A DNA stretch of 64,000 nucleotides, taken from Hankyongella sp964404985. Lineage in GTDB: Bacteria > Pseudomonadota > Alphaproteobacteria > Sphingomonadales > Sphingomonadaceae. The position numbers and the translations under genes are program-made. Each line of letters opens with the position of its first letter. Position 1 is the first letter of the stretch. Below the pieces are notes generated by a model that was not told the origin of the DNA, did not search any database, and saw only the letters and a program-made list of their open reading frames with translations. Below are positions 34,401 through 41,313 of this stretch, one piece after another. Location: contig CAYOMD010000008.1 in the NCBI GenBank assembly GCA_964404985.1, positions 11,155-75,154 on the forward strand, read 5' to 3'.

Positions 34401-34725
34401 CAATGACTCGGTGAAATCTGCGACCTCGGTACTGGATTATGTATTCCGGGAACTGGCCATCAGTTATCTGGGTCGCCGAGATCCTGATTGCCGGGACCTT
34501 GGATCCGCTGCAGCCAGCCTGCCGGAGTTGTACGTCGTCAGCTCCAGTGACGCCGTCACCACAGATGATACCCCCGCTGAGGCGGGGCCGATACGGCCGC
34601 CGGTCAGTCTGGCGCAGCGCCTGCGCGGTCATGATACCTCTGCATGCGCCGCTTGCGGCGGGCGGGCGGTTCTGCGCGGCGGTGGCGGAACGATCTGCGC
34701 ATCCTGTGGTGCTGCCGTTCTCTAA
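31486..34725 (+). CDS. Class II ribonucleotide reductase homologue lacking catalytic residues (NrdJ-like pseudoenzyme)
   Basis: The uninterrupted 1079-residue protein follows B12-dependent NrdJ from end to end. It starts RFTRRYTAAGQSPFEG, then has VPAHWSQVA, LAGTWTWWGWKSG, LLLDCDTPGMEPETALVKYR, GGYVKIINRAVP, LTLYRDGTDLAQPL, a TSCPD-like domain around residues 870-990, and a zinc-ribbon tail (CAACGG...CASCG). The active site, however, is gone. NPCSE reads SLDGA (413-417), the partner Cys of ACNLASLNL is Ser (427, SPAASLNL), and the APTGTIG phosphate loop reads SAPASA. About 50 residues with the first redox Cys and the GSGTGTNFS loop are missing near residue 215. It should not reduce nucleotides. 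Family comparison is from memory of NrdJ sequences. Confidence 0.85.
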   Translation: MRFTRRYTAAGQSPFEGIAVRAARAEYGSLHDAPEVLAVQVPAHWSQVAVDLLVQSALRLVDVPACVRRVEEPGVPPWLSRSIPDDEALAARPAGARFGAETSAFQFFLRLAGTWTWWGWKSGVFDSEADAQAFHDEIAYMLAMQMAVPDVAQWRETGLYWAYGIALPPAGFGLDRRTGNAYALTAPGEHPDALSLRIDAAPRDAASMLTEQPEAFDCTDICTGLMPLLRAFGAPAAAPHEGLALRRPSRLLALGLDHPEAEAFIRSKAEDQRTLATLVTGARVLERHLNAVLVACAEGGDPEGKPGLRAAIRSARADGVPDGALRQAIDRAREGVTRIEIPAPQLDWDSGATSALSDARLLVRVADATPAQDPAAWTGLADAIWTSGNPSLLFADTANAWNTCPHLGAIVATSLDGALLCPGPVASPAASLNLMAFTLADGAADIDSLTHAARLWTVALDIVVSGAQYPDQGHAEAAWRTRTLSLGFANLGGLLLARGIGYDSPAARALAAGLAALVTGSAYVASAELASELGPYPAYTPEMLRIVRNHRRAAYGLPEGYEALSIAPVPFDADHCPDTELAAGITRLWDRALAMGTDHGFRNAQVSGLASAPASALLLDCDTPGMEPETALVKYRKLADGGYVKIINRAVPAALSALGYAPEVCTAICDHILGRGKLEGAPHLDPSALQALGFGTEQLAVVAGQLAQAYDIRLAFSPWSLGLEFCREHLGIPEDRVMTDPGFDVLAHLGFTDAQITEANRYVCGAHTVVDAPGLDPAHRSVFDCSMAHDGRALSAESRLRMMGALQPFLSGGIAHALVLPAQSMVETCRSLMTLGLRLGLKGLTLYRDGTDLAQPLPASALGLDDGQDPVQSAVQHVMQETLRMRLPDRRKGYTQKAVIGGHKVYLRTGEYDDGRLGEIFIDMHKQGAAFRSLMNSFAIAVSIGLQYGVPLDEFIDAFTATRFEPSGPVEGNDSVKSATSVLDYVFRELAISYLGRRDPDCRDLGSAAASLPELYVVSSSDAVTTDDTPAEAGPIRPPVSLAQRLRGHDTSACAACGGRAVLRGGGGTICASCGAAVL

Positions 34726-34916
34726 CGGCACACAGGGCCATACTCTTAAATAATCAGACCACAAGTGGCCTTGCGCGATTTGTCGTTTACCCGAAATTAA
34801 ACCGATGCTGGCATCGTTCACACAATGATTGGTGATGACAGGCTCATAAACACACAAGCGGTCCCGCAGCCTTGCGTCGCCGCAAAATTCAGCGGCCGTT
34901 ACGGTGCTGGGGGCTG

Positions 34917-36692
34917 ATGTATATCATGTATGCTGACATCATTCCTTTGCGGCCGCTCCTGGCCAACGCTGCCCCTGAACCCAGCAATGCCAGTGTCTTT
35001 GACGTCCAGGTGCTCATAGATGCCCTGCCTACCTCTGCCCTGATTTTCCAGCGTGCACCGGATCATGGCTATGTCTGTGTGTTGGCGAACCAGGCCTTTG
35101 AGCGGCTTGCGAATTATACGCGCCACAACAGTATCGGGCTGACACTGCCGAAAATTCGCCTCATCGGGAACAGTGCTGTCATTGGCGGCGCAATCTCCGA
35201 CTGCTTTGAGACTGGCTCTGCCCGCTGCGTCAGCGTCGACTCCCGAGAAGATATCAGCTGTCAATCTCTCGAGTGCAGCATCGCTCCGGTTCAAACCATC
35301 GACGGCAGGGTCACCCGCGTGCTGCTTTCCATTACGGACCGCACCCCGGAGCGCATGGCCGAGCGTCAATTGATGCACGCCGCCTCGCATGACAATCTGA
35401 CCGGGCTGCCGAACCGCACGCTGTTGACCGAGCGTATCGAGCGCTCACTTGCCAACGCCAAGAACAACGCACAACGCCAGGTGGCGCTGCTGTTCCTCAA
35501 TATCGACCGGTTCAAGCTGATCAACGAGAGCCTGGGCCATGTGATCGGCGATGAGTTGCTGATTACGCTGGCCCGCCGGCTTATCGGCTGTGTCCGCGCT
35601 GGTGACACTCTGGCCCGGCTCGGTGGCGACGAGTTCGCCATCCTGCTCGAGGATGTGCAGTCGATAGCGCCTGCACAGGAAACCGCCGAGCGCATCCACC
35701 GGGAACTCAGCAACCCGATTCGCATCGGCGGCGAAGAGCTTTATGTCTCGTTCAGCATCGGTGCGGCCTCGTCGTTCTCAGGCGAGTATTTTGCCGAGAA
35801 TCTCATCCAGGATGCCGATTTCGCGATGAACCGCGCCAAGGCGCTCGGTCGTGGCTGCACGGAAATCTATCAGAATGCCGAGCATCTGGAAGCGCGCGCC
35901 TTGTTCCGCCTCGAGACCGACCTGCGTCACGCGGTGTGGCGGCGCGAGCTGACGCTCAATTATCAGCCGCTTATCGATTTGAAGACTGGCCGCCCGCACT
36001 CCTTCGAAGCACTCGCGCGTTGGCATCACCCGAGCCGGGGCTTCGTCTCGCCGGCCGAGTTTATTCCGGTCGCTGAGTCGACTGGACTCATTGTCGAGCT
36101 GGGTCGCTGGGCGCTGGATGAGGCCTGCCGTACCTTGGCCCAATGGCGCAGCGACGGCGTGGCGCCGGATGATCTGCGGATTGCCGTCAATGTCTCCGCC
36201 CTGCAGTTCGCGCGGGATGATCTGGCCGCAGTCGTGCTGAACACGCTGGAGCGCTACGATCTGCCGGGTCGCTGCCTGGAGCTGGAAATCACCGAGAGCG
36301 CAATCGCCGAACATCCGCAAAAAGCCGTCGCCGTGCTCAATCAGTTGAAAGCGCAGGATGTTATCATCGCCATGGATGATTTCGGCACCGGTTATTCATC
36401 GCTTGGTGCTCTGCAGCAATTGCCCATCGACGTTCTCAAGATCGACCGCAGCTTCATTGCCGGTATGCTGGAACTGGAAGACAGCCACAAACTGGTCTGC
36501 ACCGTGCTTTCGCTTGCCAGCCACATGGGCAAGACGACAGTTGCAGAAGGGATCGAACGCTTCGAGCAGGCTGTCGCGCTGCGGGATCTCGGCTGTACGC
36601 TTGGGCAAGGCTATGCCTTCTCCCGCCCGGTTGATAGCGCGCACGCCGTTGAATTCCTGCGGCGCACCACCAGGGAAGCAATCACTTTCTAA
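34917..36692 (+). CDS. PAS-GGDEF-EAL cyclic-di-GMP enzyme
   Basis: ATG 34917 after a G-run gives 592 residues; an upstream TTG is less likely. A PAS-like sensor occupies about residues 20-150. The GGDEF domain follows with an intact site (ARLGGDEFAILLED), then the EAL domain with FEALARWHHP, ELEITESA and AMDDFGTGYSSL. Both the cyclase and the phosphodiesterase sites look functional. No membrane segment is present. It could set the cyclic-di-GMP level read by the PilZ protein at 27.5 kb and by motility functions. Confidence 0.92.
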   Translation: MYIMYADIIPLRPLLANAAPEPSNASVFDVQVLIDALPTSALIFQRAPDHGYVCVLANQAFERLANYTRHNSIGLTLPKIRLIGNSAVIGGAISDCFETGSARCVSVDSREDISCQSLECSIAPVQTIDGRVTRVLLSITDRTPERMAERQLMHAASHDNLTGLPNRTLLTERIERSLANAKNNAQRQVALLFLNIDRFKLINESLGHVIGDELLITLARRLIGCVRAGDTLARLGGDEFAILLEDVQSIAPAQETAERIHRELSNPIRIGGEELYVSFSIGAASSFSGEYFAENLIQDADFAMNRAKALGRGCTEIYQNAEHLEARALFRLETDLRHAVWRRELTLNYQPLIDLKTGRPHSFEALARWHHPSRGFVSPAEFIPVAESTGLIVELGRWALDEACRTLAQWRSDGVAPDDLRIAVNVSALQFARDDLAAVVLNTLERYDLPGRCLELEITESAIAEHPQKAVAVLNQLKAQDVIIAMDDFGTGYSSLGALQQLPIDVLKIDRSFIAGMLELEDSHKLVCTVLSLASHMGKTTVAEGIERFEQAVALRDLGCTLGQGYAFSRPVDSAHAVEFLRRTTREAITF

Positions 36693-36891
36693 AGTCTGGT
36701 GGATGATAGTTTAAACCGTTCGCCCCGAGCCCAGTCGAGGGGCGTTTCCAGTATCATCTGCCAGTATCACAGAGCGTGTCTCGACAGAGCTCGACACGAA
36801 CGGCACTGGTCTTGATGCAAAATAAGCCATCGCGCTCTGAAGTATCGCACGAAAGCAGGGGCACAAAGGGTTGCTCAAGGCGCTCACGTGA

Positions 36892-37269
36892 CTATCGATC
36901 CAAACGTTCGAGCTCCACGCGCACTTCGGTAAAACCATGACAGGCAGCAACCAACTCGATTTGATGTGTACTGCACACGAGCCAGTGGTCGTCTGCTTGA
37001 TCGTCCAGCGAAATAAGGCAGCCAAGACGCTGCGCCAATGCCAGCCAGGCGGCTAGTGCCTGCGCATCAGGATCCGGCATGGTGATACTGACACCACACA
37101 ACCGGGTATGCCACTGCTCGCCGTTCCCAGATAGGACGATAAGCGGCAGGCAAGGGATGTCCAGGAACGGCCAGACCAAAACAGGACTGGGCTTCAGCGG
37201 CTCCATGATTCTGCCCGGCAAATCGCGCAGGCAGCCATCCGGCATAAGCCTATCGTTTGCCAAACGCAT
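36892..37269 (-). CDS. Uncharacterised protein near the S24 repressor locus
   Basis: ATG 37269 gives 125 residues; a GTG 15 bases upstream or internal Met codons are possible starts. The protein looks like a small alpha/beta domain (PVLVWPFLDIPCLPLIVLSG, then LAAWLALAQRLGCLISLDD, and EVRVELERL at the end). There is no signal peptide or known family. An AT-rich stretch at 37290-37345 probably holds its promoter. Reality of the gene is supported by the long open frame and ordinary composition. Confidence 0.45.
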   Translation of the reverse strand: MRLANDRLMPDGCLRDLPGRIMEPLKPSPVLVWPFLDIPCLPLIVLSGNGEQWHTRLCGVSITMPDPDAQALAAWLALAQRLGCLISLDDQADDHWLVCSTHQIELVAACHGFTEVRVELERLDR

Positions 37270-37375
37270 ACCCTCAACACCCACAGCACTTAACGCGCAT
37301 TAGTTGTATATTGTTTTATTATATATTGCAATAGACGATATTATAGGAAGTAGAGCAACGGACTGGCAATCCGCG

Positions 37376-37702
37376 TCAAGCCTCCATAAGTGCCAGAACT
37401 TCCATAATGAGCCGATGCTCCAGATGTGACTCTGACGGTATTGCTCGCATGCAGACATCCACCACCACCTGATTTTCCGGAAGCCAGCCACCCGAGCTCA
37501 GCGTAGCCTTTAAGGCCTGGGTCAAGGCGGCATCCGCTCCTGCCTCGATAGTGATGTCGAGGATGTAGCGCATACCCTCGAAGGTGGCGCTGGCCCATGG
37601 TGTGGCGCTACACCCCACCAATCGGATTAATTCAGACGAAAAATGCGAGGAAATCGTGCGTGCTGTACGGTTCCTGACAGAAGAAATCTCCACGCTCAGC
37701 AT
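37376..37702 (-). CDS. Uncharacterised protein coupled to the mini-HTH gene
   Basis: ATG 37702 lies inside the end of the preceding gene (ATGCTGA overlap) with GGGAAG six bases upstream, giving 108 residues. A shorter form from ATG 37573 (65 residues, starting RYILDITIEAGADAAL) would contain only the better-structured half. That half has a beta-alpha-beta look and a final helix (LEHRLIMEVLALME). No family is recognised. It is the second gene of a unit starting at 37881. Confidence 0.45.
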   Translation of the reverse strand: MLSVEISSVRNRTARTISSHFSSELIRLVGCSATPWASATFEGMRYILDITIEAGADAALTQALKATLSSGGWLPENQVVVDVCMRAIPSESHLEHRLIMEVLALMEA

Positions 37703-37881
37703 TGGACACTTCCCGACTCGAGCGCTGACAGCCAGCTTTCCATTCGTGTGCACATCGGTGGACTCGGCCTGCGCCCGCGACGCAAGTCAAAGATCAATCT
37801 CGGATCGGCGGCTATGGCGCGTCCGGCGGCTGATGGCGCGATGGCGTAAGTCCTGAGCGCGGTTTCGATGCGTTCCAACAT
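37696..37881 (-). CDS. Mini helix-turn-helix protein
   Basis: The 61-residue protein starts at ATG 37881 after GAGGAG. The sequence MLERIETALRTYAIAPSAAG then DPRLIFDLRRGRRPSP and a last helix resembles small sphingomonad and phage proteins with an HTH (the pattern DPR-x-x-x-DLR-x-GR-x-P is recurrent, from memory). It is divergent from the S24 repressor gene, and two identical-pattern palindromes lie between them. Confidence 0.65.
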   Translation of the reverse strand: MLERIETALRTYAIAPSAAGRAIAADPRLIFDLRRGRRPSPPMCTRMESWLSALESGSVQC

Positions 37882-37909
37882 GGGGCTCCTCGCATAAAAA
37901 ACTATATTC

Positions 37910-37923
37910 TAGGTTTTTTCCTA
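37910..37923. promoter_or_regulatory. Operator-like palindrome 1 (TAGG-N6-CCTA)
   Basis: TAGGTTTTTTCCTA lies between the divergent mini-HTH and S24 repressor genes, 29 bases upstream of the mini-HTH start. The same half-sites at the same spacing recur 38 bases away. Confidence 0.6.
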
Positions 37924-37947
37924 TTATCGGAAGATGCCTTGCACGTC

Positions 37948-37961
37948 TAGGTAAATTCCTA
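37948..37961. promoter_or_regulatory. Operator-like palindrome 2 (TAGG-N6-CCTA)
   Basis: TAGGTAAATTCCTA repeats the half-sites of the first palindrome. It lies about 90 bases before the S24 repressor start, so the pair could control both genes. Confidence 0.6.
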
Positions 37962-38049
37962 TAACGCATCATAATATGGGGCGCAGGGAGTGGCGCGGAT
38001 GCGGGACTCCGCCATTTATGAGGGGCCAGCCGTCGAGGCTGGAGCGCGT

Positions 38050-38718
38050 ATGGACGCTGAACAGGTGCGTATCACGCTGGACCAGCTCATTCGGTCTGGC
38101 AACGAGGACTATGCCTCGATTTCTCGTCTGCTCGGGCGGAATCCCACCTATGTGCAGCAGTTTATCAAGCGCGGGGTCCCTCGCCGCCTCTCGGAATCGG
38201 ATCGTCAGATCCTGGCACGTCATTTCAACATCAGCGAACGGGACCTGGGGGGGCCGGATGGCCCCAAAGTTCACAGCAGCGCGACCGATGTCCGCGATTC
38301 AGAAGATTTCATGCTGATCCCCTATTACGATGTCCGCGCATCGGCCGGCAGCGGCAGTCTGCAGACCGGCGTTGAGGCCCCCGAATCGGCGCTGGCGTTT
38401 CAGGCCCGCTGGATTCGCGCAATCGCCACCAGCGGCATCGAGAAACTGGCAGTCATCCGGGTCGAGGGCGACTCGATGTTTCCCACTCTGAATGATGGGG
38501 ATCATATCCTGCTGGATACTGCTGACCGCCGTGTGCGCGACGGTATTTATGTCCTGCGCACGGATGACAGCCTGCATGTCAAGCGGCTCGCCATCCACCC
38601 GGCGACCGGCCGCCTCACCATCCAGAGCGACAACGCTGCCTATCCCAGTTGGCCGGATTGCCCGGTGCACAGCCTGGAGGTCATCGGCCGGGTGGTCTGG
38701 GTCGGGCGCAAGCTTTAA
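38050..38718 (+). CDS. S24/LexA-family autocleaving transcriptional repressor
   Basis: ATG 38050 (GGAG five bases upstream) gives 222 residues; longer starts exist at 37999 and at a GTG. The N-terminal part is a DNA-binding domain (YASISRLLGRNPTYVQQFIK, then ILARHFNISERDLGG). The C-terminal S24 peptidase has Ser-142 in VEGDSMFPTL and Lys-178 in LHVKRL, with an Ala-Gly pair near residue 100 that could be the self-cleavage site. Such repressors often respond to DNA damage, as phage cI does. It overlaps a small membrane-protein gene at its 3' end. Confidence 0.88.
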   Translation: MDAEQVRITLDQLIRSGNEDYASISRLLGRNPTYVQQFIKRGVPRRLSESDRQILARHFNISERDLGGPDGPKVHSSATDVRDSEDFMLIPYYDVRASAGSGSLQTGVEAPESALAFQARWIRAIATSGIEKLAVIRVEGDSMFPTLNDGDHILLDTADRRVRDGIYVLRTDDSLHVKRLAIHPATGRLTIQSDNAAYPSWPDCPVHSLEVIGRVVWVGRKL

Positions 38719-38861
38719 CGCCGCAAGCCGATCAGAATCGCAGCCGCAATCCCGAGTGCCACCCCAACCAGGATACCGATGGTCGATTGACCGATCACGA
38801 CACCTGCCGCAGCACCACCGATCGCACCGATCGCAATGAAAACTCCCCCGCCGCGCTGCAT
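38715..38861 (-). CDS. Small glycine-rich membrane protein
   Basis: The 48-residue frame begins at ATG 38861 with AAGGG eight bases upstream and encodes MQRGGGVFIAIGAIGGAAAG followed by a second hydrophobic stretch ending in LRR. Two short membrane helices with a tight turn are likely. It converges on the S24 gene and overlaps it by four bases. The assignment is based on the membrane pattern and the ribosome-binding site only. Confidence 0.5.
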   Translation of the reverse strand: MQRGGGVFIAIGAIGGAAAGVVIGQSTIGILVGVALGIAAAILIGLRR

Positions 38862-39151
38862 CGTCTAGCCCTTTATGTCCAAAGGGCATCTCTACCCATT
38901 CCGCAGCGGAAATCCAACCAGTGTCCCCAATCTGGAATCCTTGACACCCGACATGACACCCGGTTGGTTTTTCGGGTCACGACATGAGCGTTACAAGACT
39001 GAATTTCGGGACAGCTTGCACCACATTGGCACAGACCGTCCCGCCCTGTACGTCGAAGAACGGCCTCGAAACGTATTTTCGTCAATTATTTCAAAGCACT
39101 GAGATCGGCCTTTTCCTTGCAGAGCTACCCCTGACTGCAAGGGAGCGAAGC

Positions 39152-39367
39152 ATGAATCTCAGCCCACTCACCATCGCGGACACTGAGGTGTACGTGAAGG
39201 CCACCAGCCTGATCGCCGACCATGGCGAGTACGCCTGCATAGAGGCTGCCGCCCGTGCAGACGCAAGCCAGCGCACCGGCAATGTCCTGGAGTTCTCGCA
39301 CTGGCGCCAGGTTGAGCGTGCCGTCCAGATTCTCCAGATGGAGGATATCATCGGCGACCTGCACTAA
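39152..39367 (+). CDS. Small uncharacterised protein (possibly DUF6961-like)
   Basis: ATG 39152 lies after AGGGAG at about seven bases and gives 71 residues. It is a helical protein: EVYVKATSLIADHGEYACIE, then ARADASQRTGNVLEFSHW and RQVERAVQIL. The pattern is similar to short sphingomonad proteins of the DUF6961 type, from memory; the match is uncertain. No signal peptide. The frame is open further upstream, but no good start is found there. Confidence 0.55.
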   Translation: MNLSPLTIADTEVYVKATSLIADHGEYACIEAAARADASQRTGNVLEFSHWRQVERAVQILQMEDIIGDLH

Positions 39368-39427
39368 TACGCAGCTTCTATACGTTTAGGCATTTAACCC
39401 CGTATACCGTTGCTTTAAGGGAGAGGC

Positions 39428-41311
39428 GTGCTAGCACTTGCCGTCCTCCTGCTGCAGGGAGCAACGCCTGCAGATTCTCCGCCTCAGGCCGAGGATAGTT
39501 TTCAAGTTCAGCAACGTCCGGATGAGGATGCGCTCGAGCTGCCGACGAGTGATGCGGAGCCGGTGGATATCGGCGTAATAGACAGTTCCGTTGATACCGT
39601 ACGCTATGCCGTCCGCTTCCCCGGCTTTCGGGAAATCGGGCTGGAGGAGCGCCTGCAGGATGCGTCCACGCTATGGGCACAACGGCGCGAGCCGGCTGCC
39701 AGCCGGGCGCAGATCAACCGCCGCTTGCTCGAAGACCGGGATATCGCACTGCTTCTGCTGCGCAATGACGGCTATTATGGCGCGAGTGTGGCCACTCAGC
39801 TTCGTACCGACCCAAAGCAGCCGGGGCAGCTGGTCGCCGAGTTGAGCGTCGAGCCTGGCGCGCGCTACACGTTCAGCACTGTCCGCATCGATACGCCGGA
39901 GCCGGCGCGGTCGCTTGTCGAGTCCCTACTGAACATTCAGTCGGGCGACATTGTGCAGACCGAGGCGATCCTCGCCGCCGAAGACCGGCTACGGCTGGAG
40001 CTGCCCAAGCGAAGCCGCCCGTTCGTCACCCTCTCGGACCGCGACATCCTCATCAACCACGACGACGCGACGGCGCGCTACACACTGCAGGTTGATCCCG
40101 GGCCGGACGCCGTATTCGGCGATCTGCGCTTCGATGGACGCCACGTGCTGCGCCACAAGCACATGGCAAGATTGGCCAGATTCAAGACTGGTGAGCCCTA
40201 TGATCAGCGCCGGGTGGATGACTTGCGTGAGGCGCTAGTGGCGACCGGCGTCTTCGCGACTGTGCAAATCACGCCCGAACGCCCGCCTGCGGGGGCGCCA
40301 GAGCCGGTCGCGGTACCCATCATCGTGCAGACCGAGGCGGCGAAGCTGCGCACGCTTAACGCCTCGCTCGGCTACGCGACCGACGAAGGCCCCAATGGTG
40401 CCATCGGCTGGCAACACCGCAACCTGCTGGGACGCGAGGAGCGCTTCACGGCGGAAGCCCGCGTCGGCACGATCGAGCAGTCAGCGCTGGCGACACTGGA
40501 ACTTATCAATTTCAAGCGCCGGGACCAGTCGCTGCAGTTTCCGCTTACCTTGAAGCGCGAACGACCGCTGGCCTTCGATGCGGACAGCATTTCCTTCGGC
40601 GTCACCCTCACCCGCCAGGCCGGGCCAGTGGTGCAGCGGCGCTGGGTTGGCAGTCTCGGGACCGAACTCAACGCGACCCGCACGGTGGACAGCTCCGGGG
40701 AACGACGCTTCCTCCTGCTCTCGACACCGCTCAGTCTGCGCTATGACGCAACCGACGACTTGCTGAATCCGACGCGCGGCTATCGGCTTGGTACCATCCT
40801 CGCCCTGGACATCGCATCAGAGGGTAGCTTCTTCTCCTATGGCACCCTTGAGGCAACCGGCTCCTACTATCTACCCATCGACAGCGAAGGCAGGCTGGTT
40901 CTGGCACAGCGGTTGCGCCTCGGCTCCATCGTCGGGGCCGGGCAGCAGCGGATTCCGGCGACACGCCGCTTTTATGCCGGCGGCGGCGGCTCGATCCGCG
41001 GGTTCGGGTTCCAGCGTGTCGGCCCCCGCGACGACGAGGACGACCCGGCAGGCGGTCGCTCCCTCATCGAGCTGAGCGGCGAACTGCGCTGGCGCATCAC
41101 CGAGTCCCTCGGCATCGCCCCCTTCATCGATGCCGGCAATGTCTATGCCGGGCCGAATCCGGAACTGGATCGCTTTCGTGTCGGTGCCGGACTGGGCTTG
41201 CGCTATTACACCAGCTTCGCACCGGTTCGCCTGGATATCGCCACGCCCTTCCGTCGGCGGAATGGCGAAGAGCGGGTCGCCATCTACGTCAGCGTCGGGC
41301 AGAGCTTTTAA
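39428..41311 (+). CDS. tamA: TamA-type Omp85 outer-membrane protein
   Basis: A GTG start after GGGAG gives 627 residues with a short secretion signal (LALAVLLLQGATPA). Three POTRA-like units cover about residues 55-310, followed by a 16-strand barrel. The barrel includes the Omp85 lid motif GGGGSIRGFGFQRVGP and ends in Phe (VAIYVSVGQSF), as expected for BAM insertion. With TamB, three bases downstream, it forms the translocation and assembly module that links the two membranes. Confidence 0.93.
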   Translation: MLALAVLLLQGATPADSPPQAEDSFQVQQRPDEDALELPTSDAEPVDIGVIDSSVDTVRYAVRFPGFREIGLEERLQDASTLWAQRREPAASRAQINRRLLEDRDIALLLLRNDGYYGASVATQLRTDPKQPGQLVAELSVEPGARYTFSTVRIDTPEPARSLVESLLNIQSGDIVQTEAILAAEDRLRLELPKRSRPFVTLSDRDILINHDDATARYTLQVDPGPDAVFGDLRFDGRHVLRHKHMARLARFKTGEPYDQRRVDDLREALVATGVFATVQITPERPPAGAPEPVAVPIIVQTEAAKLRTLNASLGYATDEGPNGAIGWQHRNLLGREERFTAEARVGTIEQSALATLELINFKRRDQSLQFPLTLKRERPLAFDADSISFGVTLTRQAGPVVQRRWVGSLGTELNATRTVDSSGERRFLLLSTPLSLRYDATDDLLNPTRGYRLGTILALDIASEGSFFSYGTLEATGSYYLPIDSEGRLVLAQRLRLGSIVGAGQQRIPATRRFYAGGGGSIRGFGFQRVGPRDDEDDPAGGRSLIELSGELRWRITESLGIAPFIDAGNVYAGPNPELDRFRVGAGLGLRYYTSFAPVRLDIATPFRRRNGEERVAIYVSVGQSF

Positions 41312-41313
41312 GT

